Positions 39,674-48,287 of a DNA stretch of 64,000 nt are shown here, one piece after another. The notes beneath the pieces were generated by a model that ran no database searches, was not told the origin of the DNA, and saw only the letters and a program-made list of their open reading frames with translations. Location: NCBI GenBank assembly GCA_018333865.1, contig JAGXSE010000027.1, positions 1-64,000 of the forward strand, read 5' to 3'. The position numbers were made by a program, and so were the translations under genes. Source of the DNA: Syntrophomonadaceae bacterium. GTDB taxonomy: Bacteria > Bacillota > PH28-bin88. The stretch's first letter is position 1. The number at the start of each line of letters is the position of its first letter.

Positions 39674-41176
39674 TTAACTTCCTGCGGCATCTCCTGTTTT
39701 ATTCCTGCGGGATTTAAGCAACTGGCTAATTATAGGATAAAGCATGAGGATTGCCCCTCCAATCAAAAGGGTCATGGCAATGGGGCTGTCCAAGAAGATC
39801 TGCCAGCTGCCACCAGACATGATTAAGGCCCGGCGGAGTTCTTGTTCCGCCATCCCGCCAAGGACCAGGCCCAGAATAATCGGCGCCAGCGGGAACCCGT
39901 ATTTCTCCAATACATATCCAACCACCCCAAAAAACAGGGCAATCCAGACATCCATCAAATTATTGCGAATGCCGAAAACTCCTAAGATACATAGGAGCAA
40001 AATCAGCGGACCCAATACCGAATAGGGGATCTTGATAATATTGGCAAATCCCATGATAAATGGTTTGGCCATAAACAGGATCAGGAAATTCGACAGAAAC
40101 AGGCCGACGAACAAGGTATTTACCAGAAGAGGTTGCTGGAAGAAAAGCAACGGACCGGGCTGGATCCCGTGCAAGATAAAGGCTCCCAGCAAGACAGCTG
40201 TAGTTGCGCTGCCAGGAATGCCAAGGGCCAAAAGCGGGACCATCGCCCCGTTGGCGGCAGCATTATTGGCCGCTTCTGGCGCGGAAACACCTTCTTCCAA
40301 ACCTGTGCCGAATTTTTCCGGTTCTTTCGACCACCGGACTGCTTCACTGTAGCTGACCATGGCCGCGGTAGTCGCGCCAATGCCAGGTAAAATACCGATA
40401 AAGGTGCCTATTATGGAAGAGCGGGCAATTGTGCCGGTTAATCTCCTGATCATCGGCAGTTTGGGTAAGGTAGATGTGACCTTGCCCACCTTCTCCCGGA
40501 CTGTCTGGTCTTGCATTACCCGCCGCAAAACCTCGGAGATGGCAAAAAGGCCGATCAAAACGGCAACCAGCTCGATTCCGCCCATCAAAACACCAATCCC
40601 AAAGGTAAACCGGGGTACCCCAGACATGGCATCGATCCCGACGGTAGCCAGCCACAATCCCAACAATCCGGCCATAAAGGCCTTGATCATATTGCGGGAT
40701 CCCAGCACAGCGACCACGCTCAAGCCGACAATCGCCAGGGCAAAATATTCCGCCGGCCCAAAGGCCAAGGCGAAACTGGCCAGGCGAGGCGCCGCGAAAA
40801 TCAGGATTAAGGTCCCAATCAAGCCGCCGAGTGCCGAGCTAAAGATAGAAATGCCCAGAGCTTCCGCAGCCTTGCCTTTTTTGGTCATTTCATACCCGTC
40901 TAAAGTAGTTGCCACAGCTTCCGGCGCACCCGGGGTGCGGAATAAAATGGCGCTGATGGACCCGGAAAAAACCGCCGCGCAATAAACAGCCGAAAGCAGG
41001 AGAAAGGCGGCATCAGGCTGTAAAAAATAGGTGATTGGTATGAGCAAGATGACCATCATCGTGCCGCTAATTCCTGGTGTTGCACCTGCCAAAAGACCGA
41101 TGAAGACCCCCCCCACCAGCATCAGAAAGTTTAGCGGCTGCAATAAATTCACTATCGCTTCCAAAACTAGGTTCAA
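39674..41176 (-). CDS. tctA: Tripartite tricarboxylate transporter, large permease TctA
   Basis: 500 residues, about 11-12 membrane segments. TctA motifs are LIGLLAGATPGISGTMMVIL near the N-terminus, RTPGAPEAVATTLDGYEMTKKG, and the second-half repeat GILPGIGATTAAMVSYSEAVR with APEAANNAAANGAMVPLLALGIPGS. It forms the channel of a secondary, binding-protein-dependent carboxylate importer with TctB and TctC. Last gene of the run starting at 46 kb, 30 bp after tctB. Confidence 0.93.
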   Translation of the reverse strand: MNLVLEAIVNLLQPLNFLMLVGGVFIGLLAGATPGISGTMMVILLIPITYFLQPDAAFLLLSAVYCAAVFSGSISAILFRTPGAPEAVATTLDGYEMTKKGKAAEALGISIFSSALGGLIGTLILIFAAPRLASFALAFGPAEYFALAIVGLSVVAVLGSRNMIKAFMAGLLGLWLATVGIDAMSGVPRFTFGIGVLMGGIELVAVLIGLFAISEVLRRVMQDQTVREKVGKVTSTLPKLPMIRRLTGTIARSSIIGTFIGILPGIGATTAAMVSYSEAVRWSKEPEKFGTGLEEGVSAPEAANNAAANGAMVPLLALGIPGSATTAVLLGAFILHGIQPGPLLFFQQPLLVNTLFVGLFLSNFLILFMAKPFIMGFANIIKIPYSVLGPLILLLCILGVFGIRNNLMDVWIALFFGVVGYVLEKYGFPLAPIILGLVLGGMAEQELRRALIMSGGSWQIFLDSPIAMTLLIGGAILMLYPIISQLLKSRRNKTGDAAGS

Positions 41177-41206
41177 GGGTTAACCTCCTTTACTCCCATG
41201 CTCGTT

Positions 41207-41686
41207 CTAATAGAAAAAGAGACTAATAGTCCGGAATAAACCTGTTCCCCGGGGCAAAGGAATGCCTAACAAACGCGGAAATAACAGCACGCTGAACAAA
41301 GTGGAACCAAAAATAACCAAAAGCAAAGGTTTAGTCTGCCGGAATTTTAAGATCCAAAACAAGGCCCCCAAGAATAAAATGGTGGCCACTACAAAACCAA
41401 TCCACTCCATCCCGGCGACATAGGCTGCCGTACAGCCGAGAACCAACCAAAAATTGTGGGGATAGGGCTGTTTTTCTTGCAGGCTTTCGGCAGCATATTG
41501 CCGCCGGTAAATAACTGTACCAATGACCAAAAGTGCAGAAAAAACGAACATTCCGCCCATCACAATCTGAGGCCAAAATTCAGGCCCAACGGCTGTTGCT
41601 CTAGACACTGGGAACCTGCCGGCCTCAAAAAACATCCAGGCTGAGAACAGCAAAAATCCTGCTGCTATAATTAGATTCATGCTCAT
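41207..41686 (-). CDS. tctB: Tripartite tricarboxylate transporter, small permease TctB
   Basis: 159 residues with four predicted membrane helices and the TctB signature GPEFWPQIVMGGMFVFSALL after the first helix. It is the poorly conserved small membrane subunit, recognised here chiefly by this motif and its position between tctC and tctA. The start MSMNLIIAAGF has an AGGTGAGAT site upstream. The gap to tctA is 30 bp. Confidence 0.88.
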   Translation of the reverse strand: MSMNLIIAAGFLLFSAWMFFEAGRFPVSRATAVGPEFWPQIVMGGMFVFSALLVIGTVIYRRQYAAESLQEKQPYPHNFWLVLGCTAAYVAGMEWIGFVVATILFLGALFWILKFRQTKPLLLVIFGSTLFSVLLFPRLLGIPLPRGTGLFRTISLFFY

Positions 41687-41749
41687 CGCATCTCACCTCT
41701 TTGCTGAATACGGGGAGAAGCATAAAGCTCCTCCCCGCCTAGTTATCAG

Positions 41750-43012
41750 TTACTTGACATGGCCAAGCTGACGCAGAACATTCCGGTAGAGTTCAATGCT
41801 CATGTTAATACTGCGCAAGAAGTCGTCGCCTCTGTGGTAACCTGGGACCAGGTCCAAGAATCTTTCCCGTTCAAAGGTTTTGTACTCTGGGTCTAGAATA
41901 GCCTGCTCGAAGGTATTCCTAAGTTTCTCCACTATTTCCGGCGGGGTACCGGCTTTAACCATTAATCCCCGCCATTGGGGAAGTGTAATGTTCCAGCCTT
42001 TTTCCGGTGCTAAAGGGATATCCGGAAAGCCCCTGATCTTTTGGCTGGCAAATGCCAATACCGGTTTGACAGTGCCGGCAGCAATCAGTCCGGCTACCGG
42101 GCCTAACTCTTCATAAAGCACATGCACATGGCCTCCGAGGAGGGCAGCATGCATATCCCCCGCCCGCTCATAAGGCACGTAAATGACTTCAATTCCGGCC
42201 GAACTGGCCCAGGCAGCTACCATCACCTCGTCGTGGGCAATCGCGCCGCTGCCGCCAACCCGCAGCGGGTTTCTCTTGGCATACTCCACCACTTCATCGA
42301 TGTTATTAAATCTTTTCGACAAGACCTGCAGCATTCCGATATCCTTCTGAATCATAGCGATCGGGATATAGCTCGCAAGGGGGTGGGGACTTCTTCCAAT
42401 CACCAAATTAATGGGAAGATCAGTGGCTGTCATCGCCCAGACCGTATACCCGTCGGCTGGCTGCCTGACAACATAGTCAGCGGCGATGGTCGCTGATCCG
42501 CCGGGCATATTCTTCACTGGCATGGGTTGCCCCAGTATTCTGCTGGCAGGTCTGGCGATTGCCCGGGCGAATACATCCGTCCCGCCGCCGGCTCCCCAGC
42601 CCACGATAATTTCAATAGGCCGTTCAGGAAACTTGATCGCTGCCGGGGCCGGGGCAGGTGCCGGAGCTGGCGCGGGCGCCGGGGTTGGCGCCGGTGCTAC
42701 GGTAATGGGTCTTGGCGCCGGGGCCGGGGTTGGTGCCGGAGCTACTGTAATGGGTCTTGGCGCCGGAGCCGGGGTTGGCGCCGGTGCGACAGTAATTGGG
42801 GTTGGCGCAGGAGTCGGCGCAGCAGGAGCCGGTGCCGGGGCCGGAGCCGGGGCAGGCGTAGGTGCCGGTGCCGGTGCCGGCGCTGGGGCAGGAGCTGGTG
42901 CTGGTGCTGGTTGTTGGGCAGCACGCTCAGCGCCACATCCGGTTAAGGCCAGACTAACCATCACGATCATGGCAATTAAAACCAGGATTAGCCGATAATT
43001 CCTTTTATGCAC
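41750..43012 (-). CDS. tctC: TctC substrate-binding lipoprotein with Pro/Ala linker
   Basis: 420 residues. A lipoprotein signal peptide ends at the lipobox LTGC (Cys26). Residues about 35-123 are an unusual Pro/Ala linker, including repeated PITVAPAPTPAPAPR units, that would hold the binding domain away from the membrane or cell wall. The binding domain (about 124-420) has FPERPIEIIVGWGAGGGTDV, VKNMPGGSATIAADYV and KRNPLRVGGSGAIAHD, typical of Bug/TctC proteins that capture dicarboxylates, tricarboxylates or other carboxylates. GTG 43012 follows AAGGAGTGAGG. The ligand is unknown; the neighbours hint at a hydroxy-acid. Confidence 0.92.
   Translation of the reverse strand: MHKRNYRLILVLIAMIVMVSLALTGCGAERAAQQPAPAPAPAPAPAPAPAPTPAPAPAPAPAPAAPTPAPTPITVAPAPTPAPAPRPITVAPAPTPAPAPRPITVAPAPTPAPAPAPAPAPAPAAIKFPERPIEIIVGWGAGGGTDVFARAIARPASRILGQPMPVKNMPGGSATIAADYVVRQPADGYTVWAMTATDLPINLVIGRSPHPLASYIPIAMIQKDIGMLQVLSKRFNNIDEVVEYAKRNPLRVGGSGAIAHDEVMVAAWASSAGIEVIYVPYERAGDMHAALLGGHVHVLYEELGPVAGLIAAGTVKPVLAFASQKIRGFPDIPLAPEKGWNITLPQWRGLMVKAGTPPEIVEKLRNTFEQAILDPEYKTFERERFLDLVPGYHRGDDFLRSINMSIELYRNVLRQLGHVK
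42696..42800. repeat. 45-bp minisatellite inside tctC
   Basis: GCTAC(G/T)GTAATGGGTCTTGG starts copies at 42696 and 42741, and a diverged copy starts at 42786: a 45-bp period encoding PITVAPAPTPAPAPR. It lies within a longer GC-rich Pro/Ala-coding stretch (about 42640-42910). Copy number is likely to vary between strains by slippage. Confidence 0.85.
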
Positions 43013-43124
43013 TTATCCTCACTCCTTTTCTTTCTTTGAAAAAACCAGCCGAAACAACAGAAGTTTAGAATATTTTTTCTTTTTGCAGCACTCCTCCCTC
43101 CGATCAAAACCCCTGAAAACATTT

Positions 43125-43745
43125 CTACTTGGCCATTTCCCTTAACAGTTCTGCAGCTCTAGCCGGGTTAACAATACCGCAATGGCATTGGGCTGCCAAT
43201 TCATAAGCGGCGGCTTCGGCTGTGATCTTTCCTGCCTGTACTTCTTTTGCCGTCTTTTTGATCAGGTTAAAGGCCACCATCCCATGGCCGCACATGGTGC
43301 TGATCTCCAGGACCTTGTTTTCCGGCAGTTTTTCTGTCTTGCCGTGAATACCAAGGGATTGGTGGATGGTATGCCGCTGAATGCCGGCCTTTTTACAGCA
43401 CTCGTCCACATGATCTAGGATGCCGGACACCACGATTGAGGGGCCTAGCTCGGCCTCGGCCAGCTCTTTTAAGACCTTGGCCACAGTCTCCTTATCTGTA
43501 AATACGGCATGGACAATGGTGTTATCCTTAAAGCCGGCACGGATGGCCTCCAGGCCAACCGCAAACTGGTTGCCTGTCCGCATATCTCCCCAGGAAAGAG
43601 GCTGATATTTGTCCACGATCTCAAAAAACTTGCCGAAAGCCGGAGCCATGCCTTTAGCATTGACGGTCTGGGCGGCAATAGAAAACACCACATAATCACC
43701 TGCCAAACTTTCCGGGGTTCCATGACGGTGCAGGGTATGGGTCAT
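43125..43745 (-). CDS. Unknown Cys/His-rich protein, module partner A
   Basis: 206 residues of a family I cannot name. It is paralogous to the protein at 44669-45298: both open MTHTLHR-x-GT-x-ESL-x-GD and share, in register, a CC pair (Cys116-Cys117), HTIHQSLG (His125, His128), GKTEKLP, MCGH (Cys152, His154) and CxCGIxN (Cys187, Cys189). Five invariant Cys and three His could bind a metal or cluster, but no known domain is matched. It lies 41 bp downstream of an Fe-S protein gene, which is itself one of a duplicated pair, and upstream of tctC. No signal peptide, so cytoplasmic. Function unknown. Confidence 0.75.
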   Translation of the reverse strand: MTHTLHRHGTPESLAGDYVVFSIAAQTVNAKGMAPAFGKFFEIVDKYQPLSWGDMRTGNQFAVGLEAIRAGFKDNTIVHAVFTDKETVAKVLKELAEAELGPSIVVSGILDHVDECCKKAGIQRHTIHQSLGIHGKTEKLPENKVLEISTMCGHGMVAFNLIKKTAKEVQAGKITAEAAAYELAAQCHCGIVNPARAAELLREMAK

Positions 43746-43786
43746 CGGCTGTCATCCTCCTTTTTGCAGATTATTGATAACATTGG

Positions 43787-44530
43787 CTAAATTTTGCACT
43801 GGCGGTAGTCTTCTCTGGCCAGCGGCCGACCCAGTCCCACATTGGTCTTCCCGTTGATCGCGGGGGCAAACCCAACTTTCCGGGCAATCGCTTCTGTTGG
43901 GACTGTATTATCGGGATCCATGCGGCAAGCCAGGTCCAGGCTGAATACCGTGTCCAGGGTGGGGGCGACATCTTTAATAGCTGTGAGGGCAGCTTCCAGT
44001 TGGTCAAGACCCAGCTCAAACTCAACAATGGCCGACAGCACTTTTTCGTCTAAAATGTCGGGCCGCATCTGGCCGGTGGCTTTGTCCAGCATCAGATGGG
44101 TTACCGGGTTATGAGGTTCAAAGTTGACACCAACTTTGGCAACTGCCATCGCTACTTTTTCTACGTCTTTAAACCTGGTTCCCGTACCAGGACGGCCAAG
44201 TTCTGCCGCCACTCCTGCTCTGCCATGCTTAAAACGGGCTGTCACCTCATTGGTTTTCATTTCCTCCGTTCCTCTGCCCGGAACGGAAGTTGTTTTGTGC
44301 GGTATCAGTGGGTTGGAGAAGGCCTGGCGCAACAGCCGCTTTTCATCCAGCTCCTGCTGGTAGAGGGCATCTGTGGGACAGATTGCCGGACGCATACAAA
44401 TGCCGCACTCAACACACTCATCAAAATCTATTTTGCAGATTCCTTCCCTGTCGTCATAGATGATGCATCCCATGGGACAGTAGGGTTGGCAAGCCTGGCA
44501 ACCAATACAGCTTTCCTTGTCAATCCGCAT
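43787..44530 (-). CDS. 2x[4Fe-4S] protein of duplicated module, copy A
   Basis: About 247 residues. The N-terminus has two ferredoxin-like clusters: C8-x2-C11-x2-C14-x3-C18, then C39-x2-C42-x2-C45-x5-C51-P. The remaining 190 residues are a domain I do not recognise, strongly conserved with copy B: GRGTEEMKTNEVTARFKHG, VAMAVAKVGV, LDTVFSL and NVGLGRPLA. AAAGGAGACAAGAA precedes ATG 44530, so the open extension to 44554 is rejected. It could pass electrons to or assemble metal on its partner; that is inference from gene order only. Confidence 0.8.
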   Translation of the reverse strand: MRIDKESCIGCQACQPYCPMGCIIYDDREGICKIDFDECVECGICMRPAICPTDALYQQELDEKRLLRQAFSNPLIPHKTTSVPGRGTEEMKTNEVTARFKHGRAGVAAELGRPGTGTRFKDVEKVAMAVAKVGVNFEPHNPVTHLMLDKATGQMRPDILDEKVLSAIVEFELGLDQLEAALTAIKDVAPTLDTVFSLDLACRMDPDNTVPTEAIARKVGFAPAINGKTNVGLGRPLAREDYRQCKI

Positions 44531-44668
44531 TTCTTGTCTCCTTTCGCGATTCAACCAAGCCTGGCTTCAGCAGAGGAAGTTAGCCTCCGCTGAAGACCAG
44601 AGCCAGTTAAAATTGAACGGCTATCGGCAAACCCTGTTCTAGTATTAATTGAAGATCAAGGGATCCAA

Positions 44669-45298
44669 CTAGCCTTTTCCTACTATCGCCTCGATGAGTT
44701 TAGCCGCTCTGTCGGTGTTGAAGATGCCGCACATGCAGGGTTTAAAGAGTTCTGCAGCAGCTTCTTTGGAGGTTTTCTTTCCTGCTTTTACTTCCTCAAT
44801 CATTTCCTTGATGAAGTTCACTGCTACCAGGGCATGACCGCACATGAGCGCAATATCCAAAATTTCACGGGGAGGAAGTTTTTCCGTTTTACCCCATCTG
44901 CCAAGAGAATGGTGCACTGTATGTTGTCGCAGACCAGCCATGGCACAGCAATCTGCTACCTCGTCAAACAAGCTGGAAACATTGACCGACATGCCCAGGT
45001 CTTCTTCTTTCAAATCTTTTAACATCTGGATCACTGATTCTTTGTTGTTAAAGGAAGCGGTCACTACCGCCCTGTCTTCAATGCTGTCCAGCATTTTTTC
45101 CAGGCTGCCGTGGTGGAAGGCGTTGCCTCTGCGGGCGTCGCCTATGGTCACGCAGCCATTCTTCAGGCACAACTCTAAAAACCTTCTTAGCTTAGGACCA
45201 GACCCCACATGGTTAATGTCTTTACTGGGCATGCAGAGCATGACAAAATCTCCCTCCAGGCTTTCCCTGGTTCCTAAGCGGTGCAGTGTATGGGTCAT
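44669..45298 (-). CDS. Unknown Cys/His-rich protein, module partner B
   Basis: 209 residues, paralogue of partner A with all its invariant positions: CC (117-118), HTVHHSLG (His126, His129), GKTEKLP, MCGH (Cys153, His155) and CMCGIFN (Cys188, Cys190). The N-terminal half differs more, with extra cysteines (Cys22, Cys44, Cys49). It starts 3 bp after the stop of the Fe-S protein copy B, implying coupled translation and probably a stable pair. No function is known to me. Confidence 0.75.
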   Translation of the reverse strand: MTHTLHRLGTRESLEGDFVMLCMPSKDINHVGSGPKLRRFLELCLKNGCVTIGDARRGNAFHHGSLEKMLDSIEDRAVVTASFNNKESVIQMLKDLKEEDLGMSVNVSSLFDEVADCCAMAGLRQHTVHHSLGRWGKTEKLPPREILDIALMCGHALVAVNFIKEMIEEVKAGKKTSKEAAAELFKPCMCGIFNTDRAAKLIEAIVGKG

Positions 45299-45301
45299 TA
45301 T

Positions 45302-46024
45302 TTAGTCCTCCTTCGCTAAGGGCCGGCCCAGGCCCACATTGTTTTTTCCGTTTGGAGATATCCAGATGCCCAGTTCTTCGATTACCTTGACGTGAGGATA
45401 AGAACCATCAGGGGCAACCCTTGAGATAATGCCGAGGCTAAAAACAGTATCAAGCTGTGGTTCAATTTCTTTTAGCCGATTGATAATGGCTGGCACTCTC
45501 TCCAGGGGGATCAAAAGCTCAATGACACCGGACAACACCCGCTCGTTTAATAGTTCGTCTTTGAATTTTCCAGTCTTGAGGTCTGACATCATGCTGGTAA
45601 TGGGGTTTAGTTTTTCAAACTCTACCCCTTCTTTGGCTACCGCCATGGCTACTTTCTCCATTTCGTACATCCTTGTGGCTATCCCGGGGCGACCTAGTTC
45701 AATTGCGATGCCTGCCCATCCGTGTTTAAAGCGGCCAGTGACGTCGTTGGTCTTCATTTCCTCTGTCCCCCGGCCAGAGATGCCAGTTTCCTCAGCAACT
45801 ACCAATTCATCGCTCATCAGGCTGCGGATGGTGCGGGGCCAGACTAGCGGCTGCTGATAGATAGCCTCGGTGGGGCAGATGCGCAAGCGCTTGCAAACCC
45901 CACACTCCACACACTCATCAAAGTCGATTTGAATACCTTCCGTGGTGTCCGTCTTGATGGCTCCCACCGGGCACCTGGTTACACAGATGCCGCAGTCAAT
46001 ACAGGTTTCTTTGCTGATCAACAT
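45302..46024 (-). CDS. 2x[4Fe-4S] protein of duplicated module, copy B
   Basis: About 240 residues, first gene of the seven-gene run. Two cluster motifs at C8/C11/C14/C18 and C38/C41/C44/C50 (counting from MLISKETC) are followed by the unrecognised domain shared with copy A: GRGTEEMKTNDVTGRFKHG, VAMAVAKEGV, LDTVFSL, NVGLGRPLAKED. The start at 46024 aligns with copy A; a GTG at 46039 in frame is the alternative, and neither has ideal ribosome-site spacing. The TTGTATACAA palindrome lies about 50 bp upstream, so regulation by the adjacent GntR protein is likely. Confidence 0.8.
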   Translation of the reverse strand: MLISKETCIDCGICVTRCPVGAIKTDTTEGIQIDFDECVECGVCKRLRICPTEAIYQQPLVWPRTIRSLMSDELVVAEETGISGRGTEEMKTNDVTGRFKHGWAGIAIELGRPGIATRMYEMEKVAMAVAKEGVEFEKLNPITSMMSDLKTGKFKDELLNERVLSGVIELLIPLERVPAIINRLKEIEPQLDTVFSLGIISRVAPDGSYPHVKVIEELGIWISPNGKNNVGLGRPLAKED

Positions 46025-46075
46025 CTTTCTTCTTGCCACTCCTCTCTCTTTTGTTTGTGCAATTGCGCACTTGTA

Positions 46076-46091
46076 TTTTTGTATACAAAAA
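46076..46091. promoter_or_regulatory. Candidate GntR operator upstream of the Fe-S/tct operon
   Basis: TTTTTGTATACAAAAA is a perfect 16-bp palindrome; its core TTGTATACAA (46079-46088) has the TnGTnnnACnA style of FCD/FadR-subfamily operators. The near-identical TTGTATACAG occurs at 46911-46920 before the regulator gene itself. Confidence 0.6.
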
Positions 46092-46193
46092 AATTAACAC
46101 CCATTTTTGATAATTATTTCGCGCTTATCTGCAAATTTCCTCTAACAATTTTTAAAATTTTTTAAATAAGCAGTCGATATCAGGCTTTAATCA

Positions 46194-46871
46194 TCAGCTA
46201 TTCCTCAGCATCTCGAGGAACAGTTTTCTCGCGATCGCTAAATGACTGTGCATCGTCTCTAATGCCTTATCTTGATCTCTTTCCTTGATCGCCTGCAATA
46301 ATTCTGTGTGTCCAGACAGGGATACTTCTGGCTCCAAAGAGTGCCGCATACTCACATTGCGAAAAGCTTGCAGGTAATTGCGCAAACTGGCGATGAATTC
46401 ACCCAGCCTCTTATTGCGGCTGGCTGTGATGATCTCGTTATGAAACTGGGTATTCAACTCAATTATTCGCTCAAGGTTGCCTTGCTGGTAGGCAATTTTG
46501 CTTGTCGCCACGATTTCATCCAACCGCTTAAGTTGGGCCTCTGAAATGTTTTCAATCGCCTTTTGAATCCCATAGGTTTCTAACAATACGCGCAGATCAA
46601 AAATCTCGTGAATTTCGTCGATGGAGAATTCTACAACTTTAACACCCCCACCCGCCAGCGGAGTTAATAGTCCTTCCAGTTTTAGCTGGCTGATTGCCTC
46701 CCTGATGGGGGTCCGGCTCACCCCCAACTTTTCAGCTAACTCTATCTCCCTTAAACGTTCACCTGGTTTGAAAACTCCTGCAAAAATAGCATTTTTTAGC
46801 GAGATATAAACTTGTTCAGTTAAAAGCGACCTGTTTTTTAGCTGAAAAGGGCTGTTCGTCAATCCAGACAA
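46194..46871 (-). CDS. FadR-subfamily GntR regulator (FCD domain)
   Basis: About 225 residues. The winged helix has VYISLKNAIFAGVFKPGERL and the recognition region AEKLGVSRTPIREAISQLKL; the C-terminal all-helical FCD domain, with Asp/His ligand residues in FHNEIITASRN and HTELLQAI, binds small carboxylates. It probably senses the acid taken up by the neighbouring TctABC system and controls that operon. The frame opens at TTG 46904, but that codon directly follows the 46911 palindrome and has no ribosome site; TTG 46871 has GGAGTGAA upstream and is preferred. Confidence 0.82.
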   Translation of the reverse strand: MSGLTNSPFQLKNRSLLTEQVYISLKNAIFAGVFKPGERLREIELAEKLGVSRTPIREAISQLKLEGLLTPLAGGGVKVVEFSIDEIHEIFDLRVLLETYGIQKAIENISEAQLKRLDEIVATSKIAYQQGNLERIIELNTQFHNEIITASRNKRLGEFIASLRNYLQAFRNVSMRHSLEPEVSLSGHTELLQAIKERDQDKALETMHSHLAIARKLFLEMLRNS

Positions 46872-46910
46872 AGACTTCACTCCGATCCGCAAATATGTCC
46901 ACAAGCATTA

Positions 46911-46920
46911 TTGTATACAG
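46911..46920. promoter_or_regulatory. Candidate GntR operator before the regulator gene
   Basis: TTGTATACAG matches 9 of 10 bases of the core at 46079-46088 and lies about 40 bp before the preferred regulator start, as expected for autoregulation. It may also influence the divergent glycerate kinase gene. Confidence 0.5.
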
Positions 46921-47135
46921 GAGCTATTCGACGTGAACATAATTTCTCCTTTTTTTCGTGAATTTTTTTTCCATCTTTATTTAAAATGATCCTGTTTTTC
47001 AATCTAAACTTCTACTCAATTCTTGTGTTTTTTTCCTTAAAATTTGGAATCTATGGTATTATCCAGTTATACACTTTATTGCAGATGGCAAATAGATTAA
47101 AAATGATGCAAATTCCTTTTGGGGGTGCAAGACTT

Positions 47136-48287
47136 TTGCGAATTTTAATCGCTTCCGATTCCTTCAAGGGCAGCTTAACCAGCCAGGAAGTTGGAACAGC
47201 AATCACTGAAGGCATCCAACGGGTCTGCCCGGAGGCAGAGATTACCGTCATTCCCATGGCCGACGGCGGCGAGGGCACCGTAGCAGCCCTGATCGCAGCT
47301 ACCGGGGGACAATTGATCACAACTGAAGTGACCGGACCTTTAGGCACTCCGGTAACAGCCAGCTTTGGCCTGCTTCCAAACGGAACTGCCGTTTTGGAGA
47401 TGGCGGAAGCCTCCGGGCTGACCCTGGTTCCGGAAGGGTTAAGAAACCCAATGGTTACTACCACCTATGGCACAGGAGAGTTAATCGTGAAGGCCCTCGA
47501 CTTTGGGGCAAACCGCATCTTGATCGGCATTGGCGGTAGCGCCACCAACGACGGCGGGGCAGGAATGGCTCAGGCCTTGGGTGTTGGCCTTAAAGACAAG
47601 AACGGGCAAGTGCTTCCCTATGGGGGTGGTTTTTTAAGCCAGCTGGCTGCGATCGATATGTCAGGCCTGGACCCCAGAATAAAAAGAACTCCGATCATCG
47701 TAGCCTGTGATGTTAAAAACCCCTTGTGCGGCCCAAACGGCGCCTCCGCCATCTATGGCCCCCAAAAAGGCGCCTCTCCGGAAATGGTTAAACTGCTTGA
47801 CGCCAACTTGCGCCACCTGGCCCAGGTGATTGCCCAGGAGCTTAACCAAAACGTGATGGAAATCCCCGGTGCCGGCGCGGCCGGCGGGTTAGGTGCGGGA
47901 CTGATTGCCTTTGCCGGTGCCAGCCTCCGCTCTGGGGTGGAAACGGTTTTGGATACAGTAAACCTGGAAAAATACCTTGCAAAAACTGATTTGGTTATCA
48001 CCGGTGAAGGACGGCTTGACTACCAGTCGGCCTTTGGCAAAGTTCCCGTGGGAGTAGCCAGACGGGCTCTTGACCATGGGGTTCCCGTGATTGCTTTTGT
48101 AGGGGAGATCGGCCCGGGAGCCCACCAGGTTTTTGATCTGGGCATTGGTTCGGCTGTCACCCTGGTCAACGGCCCGATTGATTTACAACGGGCAATGGAA
48201 AAAGCGCCAGCTTTACTGGCTGATGCGGCAGAACGAACCATGAGATTAATTCTAATCGGGGAAAAAATAGGAGGGAAGACAGTTTGA
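47136..48287 (+). CDS. Glycerate kinase (GlxK/GarK family)
   Basis: About 383 residues. It phosphorylates D-glycerate with ATP, feeding phosphoglycerate to glycolysis. The opening RILIASDSFKGSLTSQEVG, then PMADGGEGTVAAL, GIGGSATNDGGAGMAQALG and the C-terminal TGEGRLDYQSAFGKVPVGV are diagnostic of type-1 glycerate kinases. I chose TTG 47136, which has GGGGGTG 8 nt upstream and yields the standard N-terminus; the frame is open to 46986. The stop overlaps the start of the dehydrogenase gene (TTGA), so the two are coupled. Confidence 0.9.
   Translation: MRILIASDSFKGSLTSQEVGTAITEGIQRVCPEAEITVIPMADGGEGTVAALIAATGGQLITTEVTGPLGTPVTASFGLLPNGTAVLEMAEASGLTLVPEGLRNPMVTTTYGTGELIVKALDFGANRILIGIGGSATNDGGAGMAQALGVGLKDKNGQVLPYGGGFLSQLAAIDMSGLDPRIKRTPIIVACDVKNPLCGPNGASAIYGPQKGASPEMVKLLDANLRHLAQVIAQELNQNVMEIPGAGAAGGLGAGLIAFAGASLRSGVETVLDTVNLEKYLAKTDLVITGEGRLDYQSAFGKVPVGVARRALDHGVPVIAFVGEIGPGAHQVFDLGIGSAVTLVNGPIDLQRAMEKAPALLADAAERTMRLILIGEKIGGKTV

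Noticed and set aside
42486-42998. Long plus-strand frame rich in Gly/Ala opposite tctC
   Set aside because: It is the complement of the Pro/Ala-coding minisatellite; tctC has the lipobox, domain homology and operon context.
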